A program made the position numbers and the translations under genes. This document shows positions 48,163-59,449 of a DNA stretch of 64,000 nt, piece after piece (the first letter of the stretch is position 1; every line of letters begins with the position of its first letter). The notes below the pieces were generated by a model, which did not search any database, was not told where the DNA came from, and saw nothing but the letters and a program-made list of their open reading frames with translations. The DNA is from Sphagnum compactum (lineage: Eukaryota > Bryophyta > Sphagnopsida > Sphagnales), in the NCBI GenBank assembly GCA_965153455.1, contig OZ234501.1, forward strand, positions 9,114,001 to 9,178,000. The letters run 5' to 3'.

Positions 48163-48870
48163 TTACAAAGACCAATATCGATAAAATCCACCAGTGCTTT
48201 TTTTTGCATTGTCATATATTGTGTTTATGCAAACACGACTGATACGATCCATGATAGATTTTTGACTCCAATAGGTGGCCTGTACAAATGCACAATGTAA
48301 GGAGTCATAAGATCTATTTGTACCCTTCAGAACACCAGCCCTCTTGCCAACATACAGAGAAGCAGTTTTACTACTCAAAAATTGTATCTTCATAAGGACG
48401 ATTTTAGCCAACCTGAACAGAATTTGGAGATGACCCAATAATAAGGAATTGGATATTTCACATCTGACCAGAGAACCAGCAACCATGAACAAGAAGAAAC
48501 CCCACCCTGAAGAAAAGAGAAAACCAGACCACAAAACATAATTCATGAGAGGTTTTGAACAACAGTCTGTCATATGCAATGTTCAGGGGGCTTGAACAGC
48601 AACCTGTAAGACATTGACCCACCTACCATAAGATAATCCGCCACTGACTTTATCAGTTCTCAGCAATGGGTACTCAGTTATTCTGTCATGCATACTAGTA
48701 ATGAATCAGGAGAATACCCACCAACTACCATCTGCAGAGACTGCTGTGGTTTGAAATCCAGCCAGTGACAGAAAGGTGCTCAATGCCCAAATGTGAACAA
48801 ACCCAACAGGAAACTTGAACATAAGTGCAAATAGTCCACCAGGTGCTAAGGAGATGATGAGTGAGTTAGA
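48163..48870 (-). pseudogene. Possible exons of an unidentified membrane protein
   Basis: On the minus strand, after an acceptor-like CTCCTTAG near 48847, the sequence reads PGGLFALMFKFPVGFVHIWA then LSTFLSLAGFQTTAVSADGS (about 48844-48725), strongly hydrophobic and protein-like. Further on come ITEYPLLRTDKVSGGLSYG (about 48690-48620) and the open frame 48579-48163 with GWGFFLFMVAGSLV. These could be three exons of one gene or a decayed one. I cannot find a start or name the family. It lies downstream of the bZIP gene on the same strand, so 3' UTR sequence is the dull alternative. Confidence 0.3.
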
Positions 48871-49615
48871 GTACTATGGTCAGACAAATACCATAGACCA
48901 ACACAAATAGCATGCTTGAATAAGACCACACCCAGGGCCAAGAGCCAAGAATATGTCAGTACAGAAGGATTTGGATTGGATTTCTCCAAAACTTTCCATG
49001 AACTCTTGTCAAAACCCAATTCCACAGACAAGAGAAAGTGGGCCTCAGTGACTCCCTAAATCTCATACAGCAACCAGGGGACTAGGGTGAAAAATTGGCA
49101 AATACTCATGTCTACTCATTTAATTCAAGCAGTAGCCAGACAGAACAAGTTGCCCAGTATATGTCTTTTTGTTCAGTCATCTCTAACATATTGCCACAGT
49201 TGTTCCAGCATTCACTTATCAACACATGGGGTAAAAGTCATTGTTTTTCTAGGCTGAGAATGCAATAATAATGGCAAAGAAACACTTTTTTAACTACAAC
49301 CTCCAGCACTCATGGGAGGTCTTCCCATCGAGGCAAAGCTAAGAAGGCAAATTTTCTTCTTGTTCTGTTTTCAGCCCTGCATCATCCGTGCCCCCCCCAC
49401 AGCACAGACACACACCTCAAGTCACCCCTCAAAAGGATTGGATCTCTCATGTGTGTCAAAAGCAAGTTCAAACAGTTCTGAGGGTTAATGCTAAGCATGA
49501 GCATTCTCCAGCAGTGATGCAACAACCTTAACAGTGAAGCAAACATCAACTTTCTGGAATGCAAGGAAGCAAGATTCACCAGCCTGCTACAACTCAAAAC
49601 CAGAAATGCAGGAAA

Positions 49616-50827
49616 TCAATCTTTAGTGATATTCAAGGTTGGTGGGGGTAAGAAGTCTGCACCTGCACGTGTGTCATCAGTTCTCTTTACACTCCCATTG
49701 CCCTGGGATGGTGATTCTGTTTCCACATCCTTGTTTGCTGGGACATCTTGCAGCAATGGCACTGATGCTTCTGCAGGTGCCGGTGTCACAGACGTTGTTA
49801 TGGTCTGCACTTGTTCAACCAATGAAGCATTTTCAGCCTCCAATCTTTTGCACTCTTCAGTAACTCTGGCGAGTTCATTGCGCAAAGCCTGATTCTCAAC
49901 AGCAAGCGTATCAGCACGTGCTCCCAGTTCCTCACACTCTGCTTGTTTCCGCAACCTTGACCGCCTTGCTGACTCCCTGTTAGACTGTTTCCTCCGCTGC
50001 CGCTTCACCTCCCGTTCATCCTGCAGCCAAAGCTCTGAAGGGGGAGTGGCATTGACAGAGGGGCTTGCGGACATCTGCTTGCCTGTCTTGGCTGGAGTTG
50101 CATTCCCAGCATTCCAATAGTCCAAACTCATGTCCAAGCTTCCCCCAGCAGCAGGTGTGCCAGAAACTGCTTGCACAGGATTGGCCCCATAGCTTCCTGC
50201 TCCTGTAGCATCCATTGCCATTGATCCACTTCCCTTCTGCCCCCGATGCTGCTCATTAGTATTGTCCTCACTCCCATCAGTGGAACCCTCGCTCCCACTC
50301 TCATTGTCATCCCCATTACTGCTCTGTGACATTGCCATACTACCGCTGCCTTTCCCACCTTCGCTTCCCTTTGTACCCATTGAAAGAAGACTACCTTTGC
50401 TACCTTTGGAGCGTTTCAGTGAGCCCTGCTTCTGTGCCTGATTCCTTCCACCTTCTGTAACCTTCAACTCTGGCTTACTTTCTGTCTGCTCTGCACTCAC
50501 CATTCCATCCGTGTGTGGACCATAATGCCCATACATACCAGGGTGAGCATACATACCTGCCGGAGGATACATGGCACTGTATTGTGGGTGAGGGCTGCCA
50601 TAAGGTGGCATCATGGGCTGCCCTGCCCACATGTAAGGGTGGCCGGCGAAAGCAGCCCCTGGTGGTGGCTGTCCTCCTGCACTATAATAAGCTTGAAAGG
50701 CTGCTGCCCAGTCGGAATATGTAGAAGGGGGTGCTGAGGTTACAGTAGCAGCAGCAGCAGTAGGAGCTCCTGCCTTGCTCGTCTTATTTGCTGCCGCCGT
50801 TGTCCCCGTCTCCCCTGCCGCCCCCAT
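49616..50827 (-). CDS. GBF-type (group G) bZIP transcription factor, intronless
   Basis: A 403-residue protein in one uninterrupted frame; ATG at 50827 lies in a good context (GGCAATGG). Residues 36-100 form the proline/tyrosine/glycine-rich MFMR region typical of G-box-binding factors (YSDWAAAFQAYYSAG, GHPYMWAGQPMMPPYGSPHP). Residues 120-240 are Gly/Ser-rich and acidic. The basic region is 276-297, with N283 and R291 of the N-x7-R DNA-contact motif (NRESARRSR). The leucine zipper has heptad positions L301, L308, L315, V322, L329 and L336. The family binds CACGTG G-boxes as dimers in the nucleus, in light and hormone responses. Known plant GBF genes have many introns, so the lack of any here is odd. 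Complete and apparently functional. Confidence 0.93.
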   Translation of the reverse strand: MGAAGETGTTAAANKTSKAGAPTAAAATVTSAPPSTYSDWAAAFQAYYSAGGQPPPGAAFAGHPYMWAGQPMMPPYGSPHPQYSAMYPPAGMYAHPGMYGHYGPHTDGMVSAEQTESKPELKVTEGGRNQAQKQGSLKRSKGSKGSLLSMGTKGSEGGKGSGSMAMSQSSNGDDNESGSEGSTDGSEDNTNEQHRGQKGSGSMAMDATGAGSYGANPVQAVSGTPAAGGSLDMSLDYWNAGNATPAKTGKQMSASPSVNATPPSELWLQDEREVKRQRRKQSNRESARRSRLRKQAECEELGARADTLAVENQALRNELARVTEECKRLEAENASLVEQVQTITTSVTPAPAEASVPLLQDVPANKDVETESPSQGNGSVKRTDDTRAGADFLPPPTLNITKD

Positions 50828-52860
50828 TGCCCCTCACTGCTTTTTGTACCCCTCCCTCGTCCTCTGCTCAAACTCTCTTCCTCAAAAAATCTACCTGTTT
50901 TTTCCTTTACACCAACAGCTTCACATTGCTCCCTCGTCCCTCCCTCACATTGCCTGCATTATTCACAAACACCAAAAATTGCCAGATTACATCAAACCCC
51001 ATTGAACCATCACCACACACAGATTCAACACAAAACATGCTTGAAAGCTGCAACTAGCTAGATCATCACCCTCCTACAAGTTTTTTGAAGACTCTGGCGT
51101 AACTATTTCCAAACCAACCTCCTCTCTCCACATACCTTTGATAAAAAACCCGACATCTGAAAAAAAGGAAAACTCAACAGCCACACATCATCATCACCAT
51201 CATCAGCAGGATCATATTAGCAAGTGGAAAGCTCACATACTAGGGCTTGCCCTTTCTCCATCCCCTTCACAGCCCTAAACTTGAAAGCCATCCAACTCAA
51301 CCCTACTGCCACAAACACCAACCAAAGCTCAAAACCAAACAGAACCCCAATTCACTTCACAATCACAAAAGGCCATGCTTCCACCACCACATGTCTCAGC
51401 TACTACTGCTACTGCTACCCCCTGAGGTTCTGTCTCCTGCATCTTGTGTCACAAAACTCTAGGGTTTCTTCTTCATCATCATAAGCCACGACCTTGGTTG
51501 CTAACGATTGTGGAGAGTAGGGGATGGGGAAATCAAAAAGTCAGGTCAACGGTAGTAATGATCAGGAAAACAAAAAAAAATGCAAAATAGAAAACCCTGC
51601 GATTTTAGGTCTATACTAAGAAACCTACCACACAGAAAAAAAACACACAAGGGATCATCGATCACAAAAAAGGTAACGAGTCCTCCTCAATATCTGATAT
51701 GACACAAATACAGAAGTCTTCACAAAAGAGGAAGCGGGGGGCTAAAAGTCGCTCTGCTGCTGCCGTTGCTGCCGTTTCTGTGACTGCTACTCTGCGACGA
51801 AAGGGATCAATACCAAGTTGGCAAGTAGAAGGAGGAGGAAACACTTTGATTTGTTGCCACATCATTAGGGTTTCCAAACCTGAGAGTCCTCTTGAACTGA
51901 AGAAGAAAAAGGAAAAAAAAAAGTTGGGTATTTGGGTCCAGTAGAGAGATTTGTTTGCTGCGTGGATCTGCTGCGTCAGTGATGCTCATTACCTGTGGTA
52001 TGTTGTGGCATCCGATGTGGAAGAGTGCGCGCGGGAGCGTCATCGTCGTCCCCCTCGTCTACCTTTCCTTCTTCTTCGCCATTTTGCGGCGGACGCTAAG
52101 CGACGTGCCGAGCGACGTGTCGCTGGTTCTTTTGTCACCTGCCTCAGCACCTGGAACTTTGACTTCGATACTTCTTTTTCGTCACCTGGATACCACATGC
52201 CATGCCTGCCCGTCACCTCGTTCTCCACGCTTTCCAGGTCCCCTAATAGATACATACCCACTGAGCTCATCAAAGGGTACCTATTGAAGACTTTAGGACA
52301 AGCCAAGTTCCCCATACTTCACCGAAATGTTCCCAATAGGCACCATAAGCACCTTATCTCAACCAAACTTGAAATCTCATAAGCTATATAGGTGGGACCG
52401 AAGTTCCCAATGCGTTCCCAAAAAATGTGTAGGGTAAGAGCAGGGCGTTCCCGAAGCAAGCGCTCACTCAAGGCAGGGCCGAGGGGTACTTTACATCGGG
52501 AACACCCACCGCTTTGCAAATAGAAGATTGTGTTCTCAAAGGCTACCTTTCCGAATACACTCGAAATTTTGTGACAAATTTTTACGCGTGCAAGGGAGGG
52601 AAGACGCTGCTATCAGGTTATAATGCCCTCCCGACAGTAGTGCCTTCCTGCAAGGGGTGGCTGTCCAAAATTTCAGAATCTTTTGGGTGATGGGCCAATC
52701 AATGGGTGGCTCGTGAATTTTTTTAAGAATTGAACTATGGGATGCACCCCCCCACCTCTCTCCCCCCCCACCACAATTAATTAATACAACCAACAATTGG
52801 TACCTAATTTATCAAAAGACTTAACTTAATTTAGACCGAAGCTCGTCCAGTTCTCATGGC
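50828..52860. promoter_or_regulatory. Upstream region and probable leader of bZIP gene
   Basis: About 2 kb of C/T-rich (plus strand) DNA up from the bZIP ATG. The frames here (51224-51484, 51699-51944, 51951-52382 plus; several minus) show low-complexity or Ser/Arg-rich composition and no family. The minus strand is probably a long 5' UTR and promoter, perhaps with an intron. A GC-rich segment around 51960-52140 could be a core promoter. A C-run (about 52746-52777) is a low-complexity tract. Confidence 0.4.
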
Positions 52861-53880
52861 GGTTCTTCAATTTCATAACTGCTTTTTTTTCCCGTGTTGG
52901 CCAATTCTTTACTTTTATGTTTAAATTTCCATTCCGATTTCAATTCCGCACCAAAATGGAACCAGGAATTTGATTATAGGTCCAGTTCTTCTCTTTTAAT
53001 TTATGATTCCGATTCTGGCCTTGGATTTGAAATTAGACCCAGTTTTGAGTAACCCAGACACGAATCAGTGGTTAATTGTGAATCAACCTCTGGTTAGCCC
53101 CCAATTCTAGTCTATTTTCTCCAAAATTATTTTTCTTACAAAATTTCAATTCCAATTTTAGAATTGGTTCTGAAAATTACACCTGGTTCTCATTCAGTTT
53201 TTAATAATTGGAATTGAAATTGATGATTCTAACCCTTTGAATTGAGTAATTGTCGAACAATGTTTTCCCCTGCGTTCTACGCCTCACCCCCCACTTTCCC
53301 CCCCTCAAAAATCAAATGTTAGGTGGATACCATAGTACCTTTACTATTTCGGCTATTTCCTATCGAATTTTTTATTTTATTTTTAAATCTTGTCAACTAA
53401 AATAAAATTTTAGAAATTTTCGGCTATAATAAATGTGAAAAAACTACAAATTTGGCAAATTAAGTACATTGGGTATGGTTTTAACAATGATAATGTTAAT
53501 TATGCTTGTAACAAATTACATGCATGTGTCATCAAGTTGTATTCATATTTGATCTCACAATTTAATTCTTGTTCTTGAACTTCAACCTTCATTTGTAATG
53601 TTCCAATCCTTGGCACATCTTAGCCTCATAGTCTTATGTTACACTTGCTAGCTTTTCCTTTCTTCTTTTAGCTTAGATATTTTTGTTTGAAATTTGTGCT
53701 TCAATTCTTTGTGCAAAATGACTAACCATGAAAGACAAAGATTTTATTACTATTTCATTTCAAAAAAATTCAAGGGAAGAGAGGATGCAATTTGTGGAAA
53801 GAAAGCTCGTAAAAATGAGTGAAAATAATAACCTTGCAATGTCGTCCATTGTGTAAAGAGAGAAATGCCTAGTTGATAGA
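52860..53880. other. AT-rich stretch, no gene
   Basis: Repetitive use of aattcc/gattcc/ttcaattcc at 52910-53230, otherwise featureless. Confidence 0.4.
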
Positions 53881-54179
53881 CCTAAAAAACAACAAAATGT
53901 GAGACTTTTAAGTGAACAAAAGATCAAGAAAGAAGCCATTGAGAGTAAGAGACCATCAAAACATAACTTTAAAAAAAGGAATTCAAAATTAGTTCTAGCC
54001 ACATTTGTGGCCACAAATTTTAGTAGCATTGAAAAAATATGGAAACAACAAATCCGCTCTTACTTTTTTGCAAATTGTTTACAAATCACCAGTCATTCTT
54101 AATCCTTATGCAAAATTCACTAGGGGAACAATGTGGGAGTGGTTTACAAAGGATGGGGTGCTGAAAGAAAATTACACTT

Positions 54180-55490
54180 AGGTTTTAGAACATGGGATAG
54201 TAGTGAAAAATCCCAAACAAAACATGCATGAATTTGAAAAATGTCCCAAGCTAAAAAATGAGATGGTGCGCATCTTGCAAAAAATGAAACAAGCATGTCA
54301 CTCACTATCAACAGGTATTGTGCAACCCATCTTCAAAGGTACGATACAATCACTGTTCCTAAACTCATAAGACCTAAATGTGGAAGGTTTACTATGATAT
54401 GATAATGGTTTAAACAATTCATGAAATAATACATGTGTAGGATTTACCGTGTGGCAACCATTATTGCAAGAAACTTCCACCAAATTGGCTCGCTCAAGGC
54501 TACACCACGACTTACAAGGTTGCTTATTTGGTGAAAGCATACTTCATTCCACCAACATTTGTTGTGAACAACGATCAAAATGGAGTCCATCTTGTCCCTA
54601 ATGGCGCTAAGAAAACCTAGGAACCAAAGGGTACCAAATATATGCAAATGTTAGGTCTAAAGGATAAAAGGCAAATCACAATGGTGGTATCATTTAGTGC
54701 TACAAAGGGATTTACTTCCACCACAAATTGTGTTTACTAGTAGTACTACATTTAAATCACTTCCATCAAACAACTAAGGAAAGACAAATTACATCAAAGA
54801 TAGTTGGGACCTCACCTTTAGTGAAAACCATTGGTCATCTTTGGAAACAACCAAGAAGTTTGTCACCAACATTCTCCTTCCCTACCTGCAATCATAGATT
54901 CAAATTTTAGGGTTAGATAAGGAACAAAAAATGGTGTGGATAATAGATTAATGGAATGTCCACATTAGTAAAGAATTTTAAGATTGGATCAAAAAAAACA
55001 TGCAAACATATTGCTAATTTTTGTTCTTGCCAACTACGCAATTGAACTACAACCCATAAATGTCATATTGCAAAAGCTATTCAAACATGCATTCAAAATT
55101 CATTTCAACTCATGGACTTTTCAAACAATTAAAGATTGAATTGATGATGGTTAGGAGCCAATGGTAGATTTCAAAATGGGCAACATGAAACCTAAAATTT
55201 GTGGTTAGTTACATGAGGCAAGGATAGAGGTGAAATCCATGAAATCAATAATCATCAAGGAATGGGAAAAATTAGGCATCAACAAATTTTTCTTACCTAC
55301 ATTTCAACCAATAACTATGGAAACCAACACCCCAATGCCACTTTTCAAATAAACAATAGTTGTAGAAGAAATAGTAAAGGCGGATGTTGATGTTGATCTA
55401 GCCCTTTTAATGTTAGAAGTTGTTGAGAATTGCCTTCAATCTACACCACCATCCACAAATGTAAGGCCATTAAAAACAATACATAAATGC
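54180..55490 (+). pseudogene. pogo-like DDE (DDE_1) transposase relic
   Basis: A decayed cut-and-paste transposase. From 54471 one frame reads KLPPNWLAQGYTTTYKVAYL and then VVNNDQNGVHLVPNG; the Asp of NNDQ (54573-54575) is the first catalytic acid. After TAG at 54618, where Trp is usual, it reads EPKGTKYMQMLGLKDKRQIT and VVSFSATKG, then shifts frame to LLPPQIVF. A second Asp is at 54946-54948 (VWIID). The third should follow a QP pair; there the codon is Asn (55059-55061). The C-terminal LGINKFFLPTF at about 55270 fits the family end. An upstream domain (54180-54420) may be the helix-turn-helix remnant. Fragments at 53760-54100 may also belong. Multiple frameshifts. Confidence 0.7.
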
Positions 55491-55725
55491 ATGCACAAGC
55501 TAAGAAGAAAACAAATCTAGGCTAAGTATAGAAAATCCTTGATGATCTTTGAATATTAAACTTGGCCTTGGGATCAAGAATATATATTCATCATGCTTCT
55601 GACATTGGGTCCTACATGAACTTACCATGATCTTCATCATGGCTAGATTGGTATAATTGCTTATTGGTCTAATAACTTGTTTCATGTTCAGGAAGCTGTT
55701 AGTGGATCATAGAATAATTAGTTGT

Positions 55726-55862
55726 GATTTGTTGTTGTTGCCTTTTGCTACTACATAAGAAAGTTGTTGTTGCCCTTTGTTGATGTAAAAGAGAGATGTT
55801 GTTGCCCTTTGTTGGTGTAGAAATGAATTGTTGTTACCTTTTTTTTTTTGTAGAAGAAGGTT
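55726..55862. repeat. Short tandem repeat, about 40 bp, 4 imperfect copies
   Basis: GTTGTTGCC(T)TTTG repeats at about 55732, 55764, 55798 and 55830, each followed by a tgtagaagagagat-like spacer of variable length. Degenerate. Confidence 0.65.
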
Positions 55863-55869
55863 GTTTGTT

Positions 55870-57740
55870 GCAAAAAAAAACTATTATAGAAGGGAGTTGT
55901 TTATGTGGTTTTAAACCCATAACATATTGTAATTGTCAATGATTGTAGCCCATAATATTGTAATTCAAAATTTATGTTTCAACACATTGCTTAGAAAGTT
56001 AATCTCTCCATACTTGTTATAGACTAGCATGAATAACATAAATACCTCCTTGTCACCATGGGACAAACTATTTTCATAATCATTCCTACATTATAACATG
56101 TCATCTTGTCAGAAATTGGCAAACTAGCCATTCTTGTTCCACACTAGTTGCAAAAGGTCACATTAGAAAATTTGCACTTTTTTATTGATTAAGATGTTAA
56201 TGTGGAATTATGCAACTAATGTGAAAGGAAAATATTAAAAGAACCCAAAATGCACGAACCCATGTAATGGGCAAAATCAATGACCACCTATAATTTGTAC
56301 CCCATTCACATCATCAAATATAACAATTACATGTATGTTGCCCCAAGTTTTAGGCTCATTTTACACATAAGTTGGCTCCACTTCATCAATATCCTCAATA
56401 ACCTTAACATTTTATTAAAACCATCGATTTGTTTTTAAGAGTATTCACACCCACAAGCAAACAACATCTTATGTTCATGTTCCAAAAGCAGAATTAGACA
56501 TTTTATATTTTCATGCATGAAACCCTCCACCCATAATGGACCATCACTTAGAGTTTCACTAAAAGACATATTCACAATCAGAGTACCCCTTTTTGGACAC
56601 AAGACTCAAGGACTTTGTTTTTGTTATTTTCCAAATATAAAATATAAATGGAATAAATTTAAGTGAAAAATATTGGATAATTCAAATTATGATCATTTAC
56701 ATGGTGGTGGTGATTTTTCACATGCATATGTAATTATGCATAAATATTTTGGTAAAAAATTAGAAATGCAAAAAATGAGTACATAAGCTTTTATATACAA
56801 TTTAACATGTTTTCTTGCAAGAGAATTTCTTACACATTTTGTCAACACTTGGGGCCACAAATTCTAAACCTAATGAATAGAAAAAAAAAAAAACCAAATG
56901 GGAAAAAAAATAAAAATTTTGTTGCCCTTTTAGAATGGATTTTATAGTTTTCAAAATTCATATATCGTATATTATTTAGTCAAATGCATTATATGAACAT
57001 TACCAAACATAAATTTATGCATTACTTATCCATAAAGAAAATTGAAATCAATTGCATTGTTTAAAACATTTCTTTTGATTCCTTTAAAATGAAAATTACA
57101 GTTAAGACAAATATTCAAATTATTTGAAAGGACTTTAAAAGGACATCTATATTATATTCAATATGTTCTTGGATTTTTAATTAGATTAAATGACATCATT
57201 CTAATTATAATCATATACCGATCCACTATAATCATGAAATAATAAATGTAATAAAAATCCAAAATAGTCCTTTGCAGTATTTTTTCTATTAAACCGTCCT
57301 TTTGGGTACCTTGATCGTGAATATGCCCTAAATTAAAAGTAAGCCATACTTTCTTTGTGACACCTAGTGTTCATATCCTTCTCATTATAAGAAAATCAAT
57401 TATAAAATTCCCATTGATGTCAAATCAATGGGCCCATAACTTAGGATTATTTGTTAGGTGCCCCTAAAACCAACTTGGGAAAGGTTCACAATTATATTTC
57501 TACAAACCAACCAACGCTTGTCTCAAATACTTGATAAAACATGCCCTACCTTCCATCACATTAAAAGTAGTAAAACAAATAATTCAACAAAATAGAAGAG
57601 CATGCCAAACACTTTTCATCTAGATTTTGTAGACTTTATAAGTAGAAAAGAAGATCATGCATCAATGGTATAAGCAAATATTGGATAACTTAATCATTCA
57701 CTTCACTACACCTAAGTTTTTGTTTTGCTTAATCATTTTA
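55870..57740. other. AT-rich gene-free stretch
   Basis: Poly-A/T-rich DNA with stops in all frames. No motif, tRNA or repeat that I can define. Confidence 0.45.
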
Positions 57741-57743
57741 ATA

Positions 57744-59447
57744 CTATTTTTTGGACTTTACTTTTCCGATACCCATTTGCTCTGAAGGTGGGCCAATGCC
57801 TTGTTCAAAGCCCAAATGAAGCAAAGCTTCAAACTTTGCATGGTTGTGTGGAGGACCCCTAGGGTCCCAAACTTCCATGTTTAACACCCCTACACCTGGT
57901 AGCTGGGTAGCTTCAACCATCAACTTTGCATGAAGCCTAAAAGAAAATGACAAACTTGCTATATTGATAGGACATGTGTCTTCAACATAATTTTCTTGTG
58001 TTGCAAGGTCACTATTTACCATGAAAATGAAGCATTTTTCAACATTTCATCAATTGAAGTGTTGAACACACATTTTGGAAAGGTCGCCTAAAAGCACATA
58101 CCTGGACATAGGGTGCAACACCTTTTTCAATACAACTAAAACACCACAACCTAGCATATTTAAGCACCCAAACTTTCCTTTCCTTGACTTGCATTTCAAC
58201 ACCATGTTCTCAATGTGAACCTACATCAACAACATGCCTTTAGGTACATTGAACACATGTGAACAATCCATGCTTAACAAAACCACCAAACATGACTAAA
58301 CCACTAAACATCATAAACCAAGTTGGAACCACATGCTTCACTTGTCTTTGACAAGCAATTTGTAAACACATTAACACTTCATCAAATGTAGCAGCATGGA
58401 CCCAAACCCATACTTCGCACTTATCTACTATAATTGAACATGTGGGTTGCTCTGTTTGTAGTTCTTTTGGGACTAGATGCCACATAAAAATGTCAAGTGC
58501 AATGGTAGCATAAGGGGATCTATACATGTGATGCAATTGCAAAATAAACAAAAAAAATGTCATTCTTGACAATTATGCATGTGTAATACTAAAAGCTGAC
58601 CAATTGTTAAATGCACCTCAATTTGCATCAACTTGGAGAAGATAATACTAAGTCATTCGATAGCTTCACTCACCATGAACTTGCCATATTGCAAACCCTC
58701 ATACTCTGCATTACAATGTTAATCACTACATTCATAGTAGGGGGAGGTGATTCAAGCACCAATTGTAGAACATCTATAAATGTTTCCTCAAACAACATAA
58801 AATCCACACCATATTTTTCATTCAGAAATTTCCAACTAAGTTCAATGCCTTGGTAACTTTCCACGTCAACATTTCAAAAAAACAAATTGAACCCACATAT
58901 ATAATTTTTTTTCCTACTGCAAACATACAGAAAGGCCTGAAAGCTCAATGAGATAATAGAAGCTCACATCTTGCAATAAGGTGCCATTTCTAGCCTAGTG
59001 CATTACCATTTGAGATACTTGACCTTTGTTTTTGCAAACCTAGAACATTTCCGTTCTATCAATGAATAATAAACTACAAAAGTCACCATCCACCACATGG
59101 GTTGGATTGTTTAAGGCTGCTCAAATCGTCTCACCACACACTCATACATTGCTATTCAAACCTTTTCACCGCACACTCATAGTAGTGGTTATTACTCAAC
59201 GCATCCCTTTCTTTATGATCCCTATTTCTTTCTATGATCTTTGAGGGACACAAATGGCTACACACACATAGTAGCTCTGATTAAACAACTCGAAGCTTCG
59301 CTCACGCAAAGTAATTTCAATCCACACATTCATAGTTGTTGTGTGATGGGGGAAAAAAAGGCACTTTACTAATGGCATAACATAATTGAATTGACCATTT
59401 CCTAGGTTAACTTGGACCCAAACTTCAAATTTCATAAATTTTGGCAT
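57744..59447 (-). pseudogene. Unidentified decayed coding region with recurring motif
   Basis: The minus strand shows a string of protein-like segments broken by stops: KFEVWVQVNLGNGQFNYV and TTMNVWIEITLRERSFEL (59447-59232), IELSWKFLNEKYGVDFML and PPPTMNVVINIVMQ (58864-58670), CEVWVWVHAATFDEVLMC (about 58410) and MEVWDPRGPPHNHAKFEALL (58022-57744). EVWV and TMNV-I motifs recur, suggesting a repeated module or several copies of one element. No family recognised; probably a repeat-borne gene or a dead gene with repeats. Confidence 0.35.
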
Positions 59448-59449
59448 TT

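Noticed and set aside
51951-52382. 143-codon plus-strand frame in the bZIP upstream region
   Set aside because: Low-complexity composition and no family; likely a chance frame in GC-rich promoter DNA.
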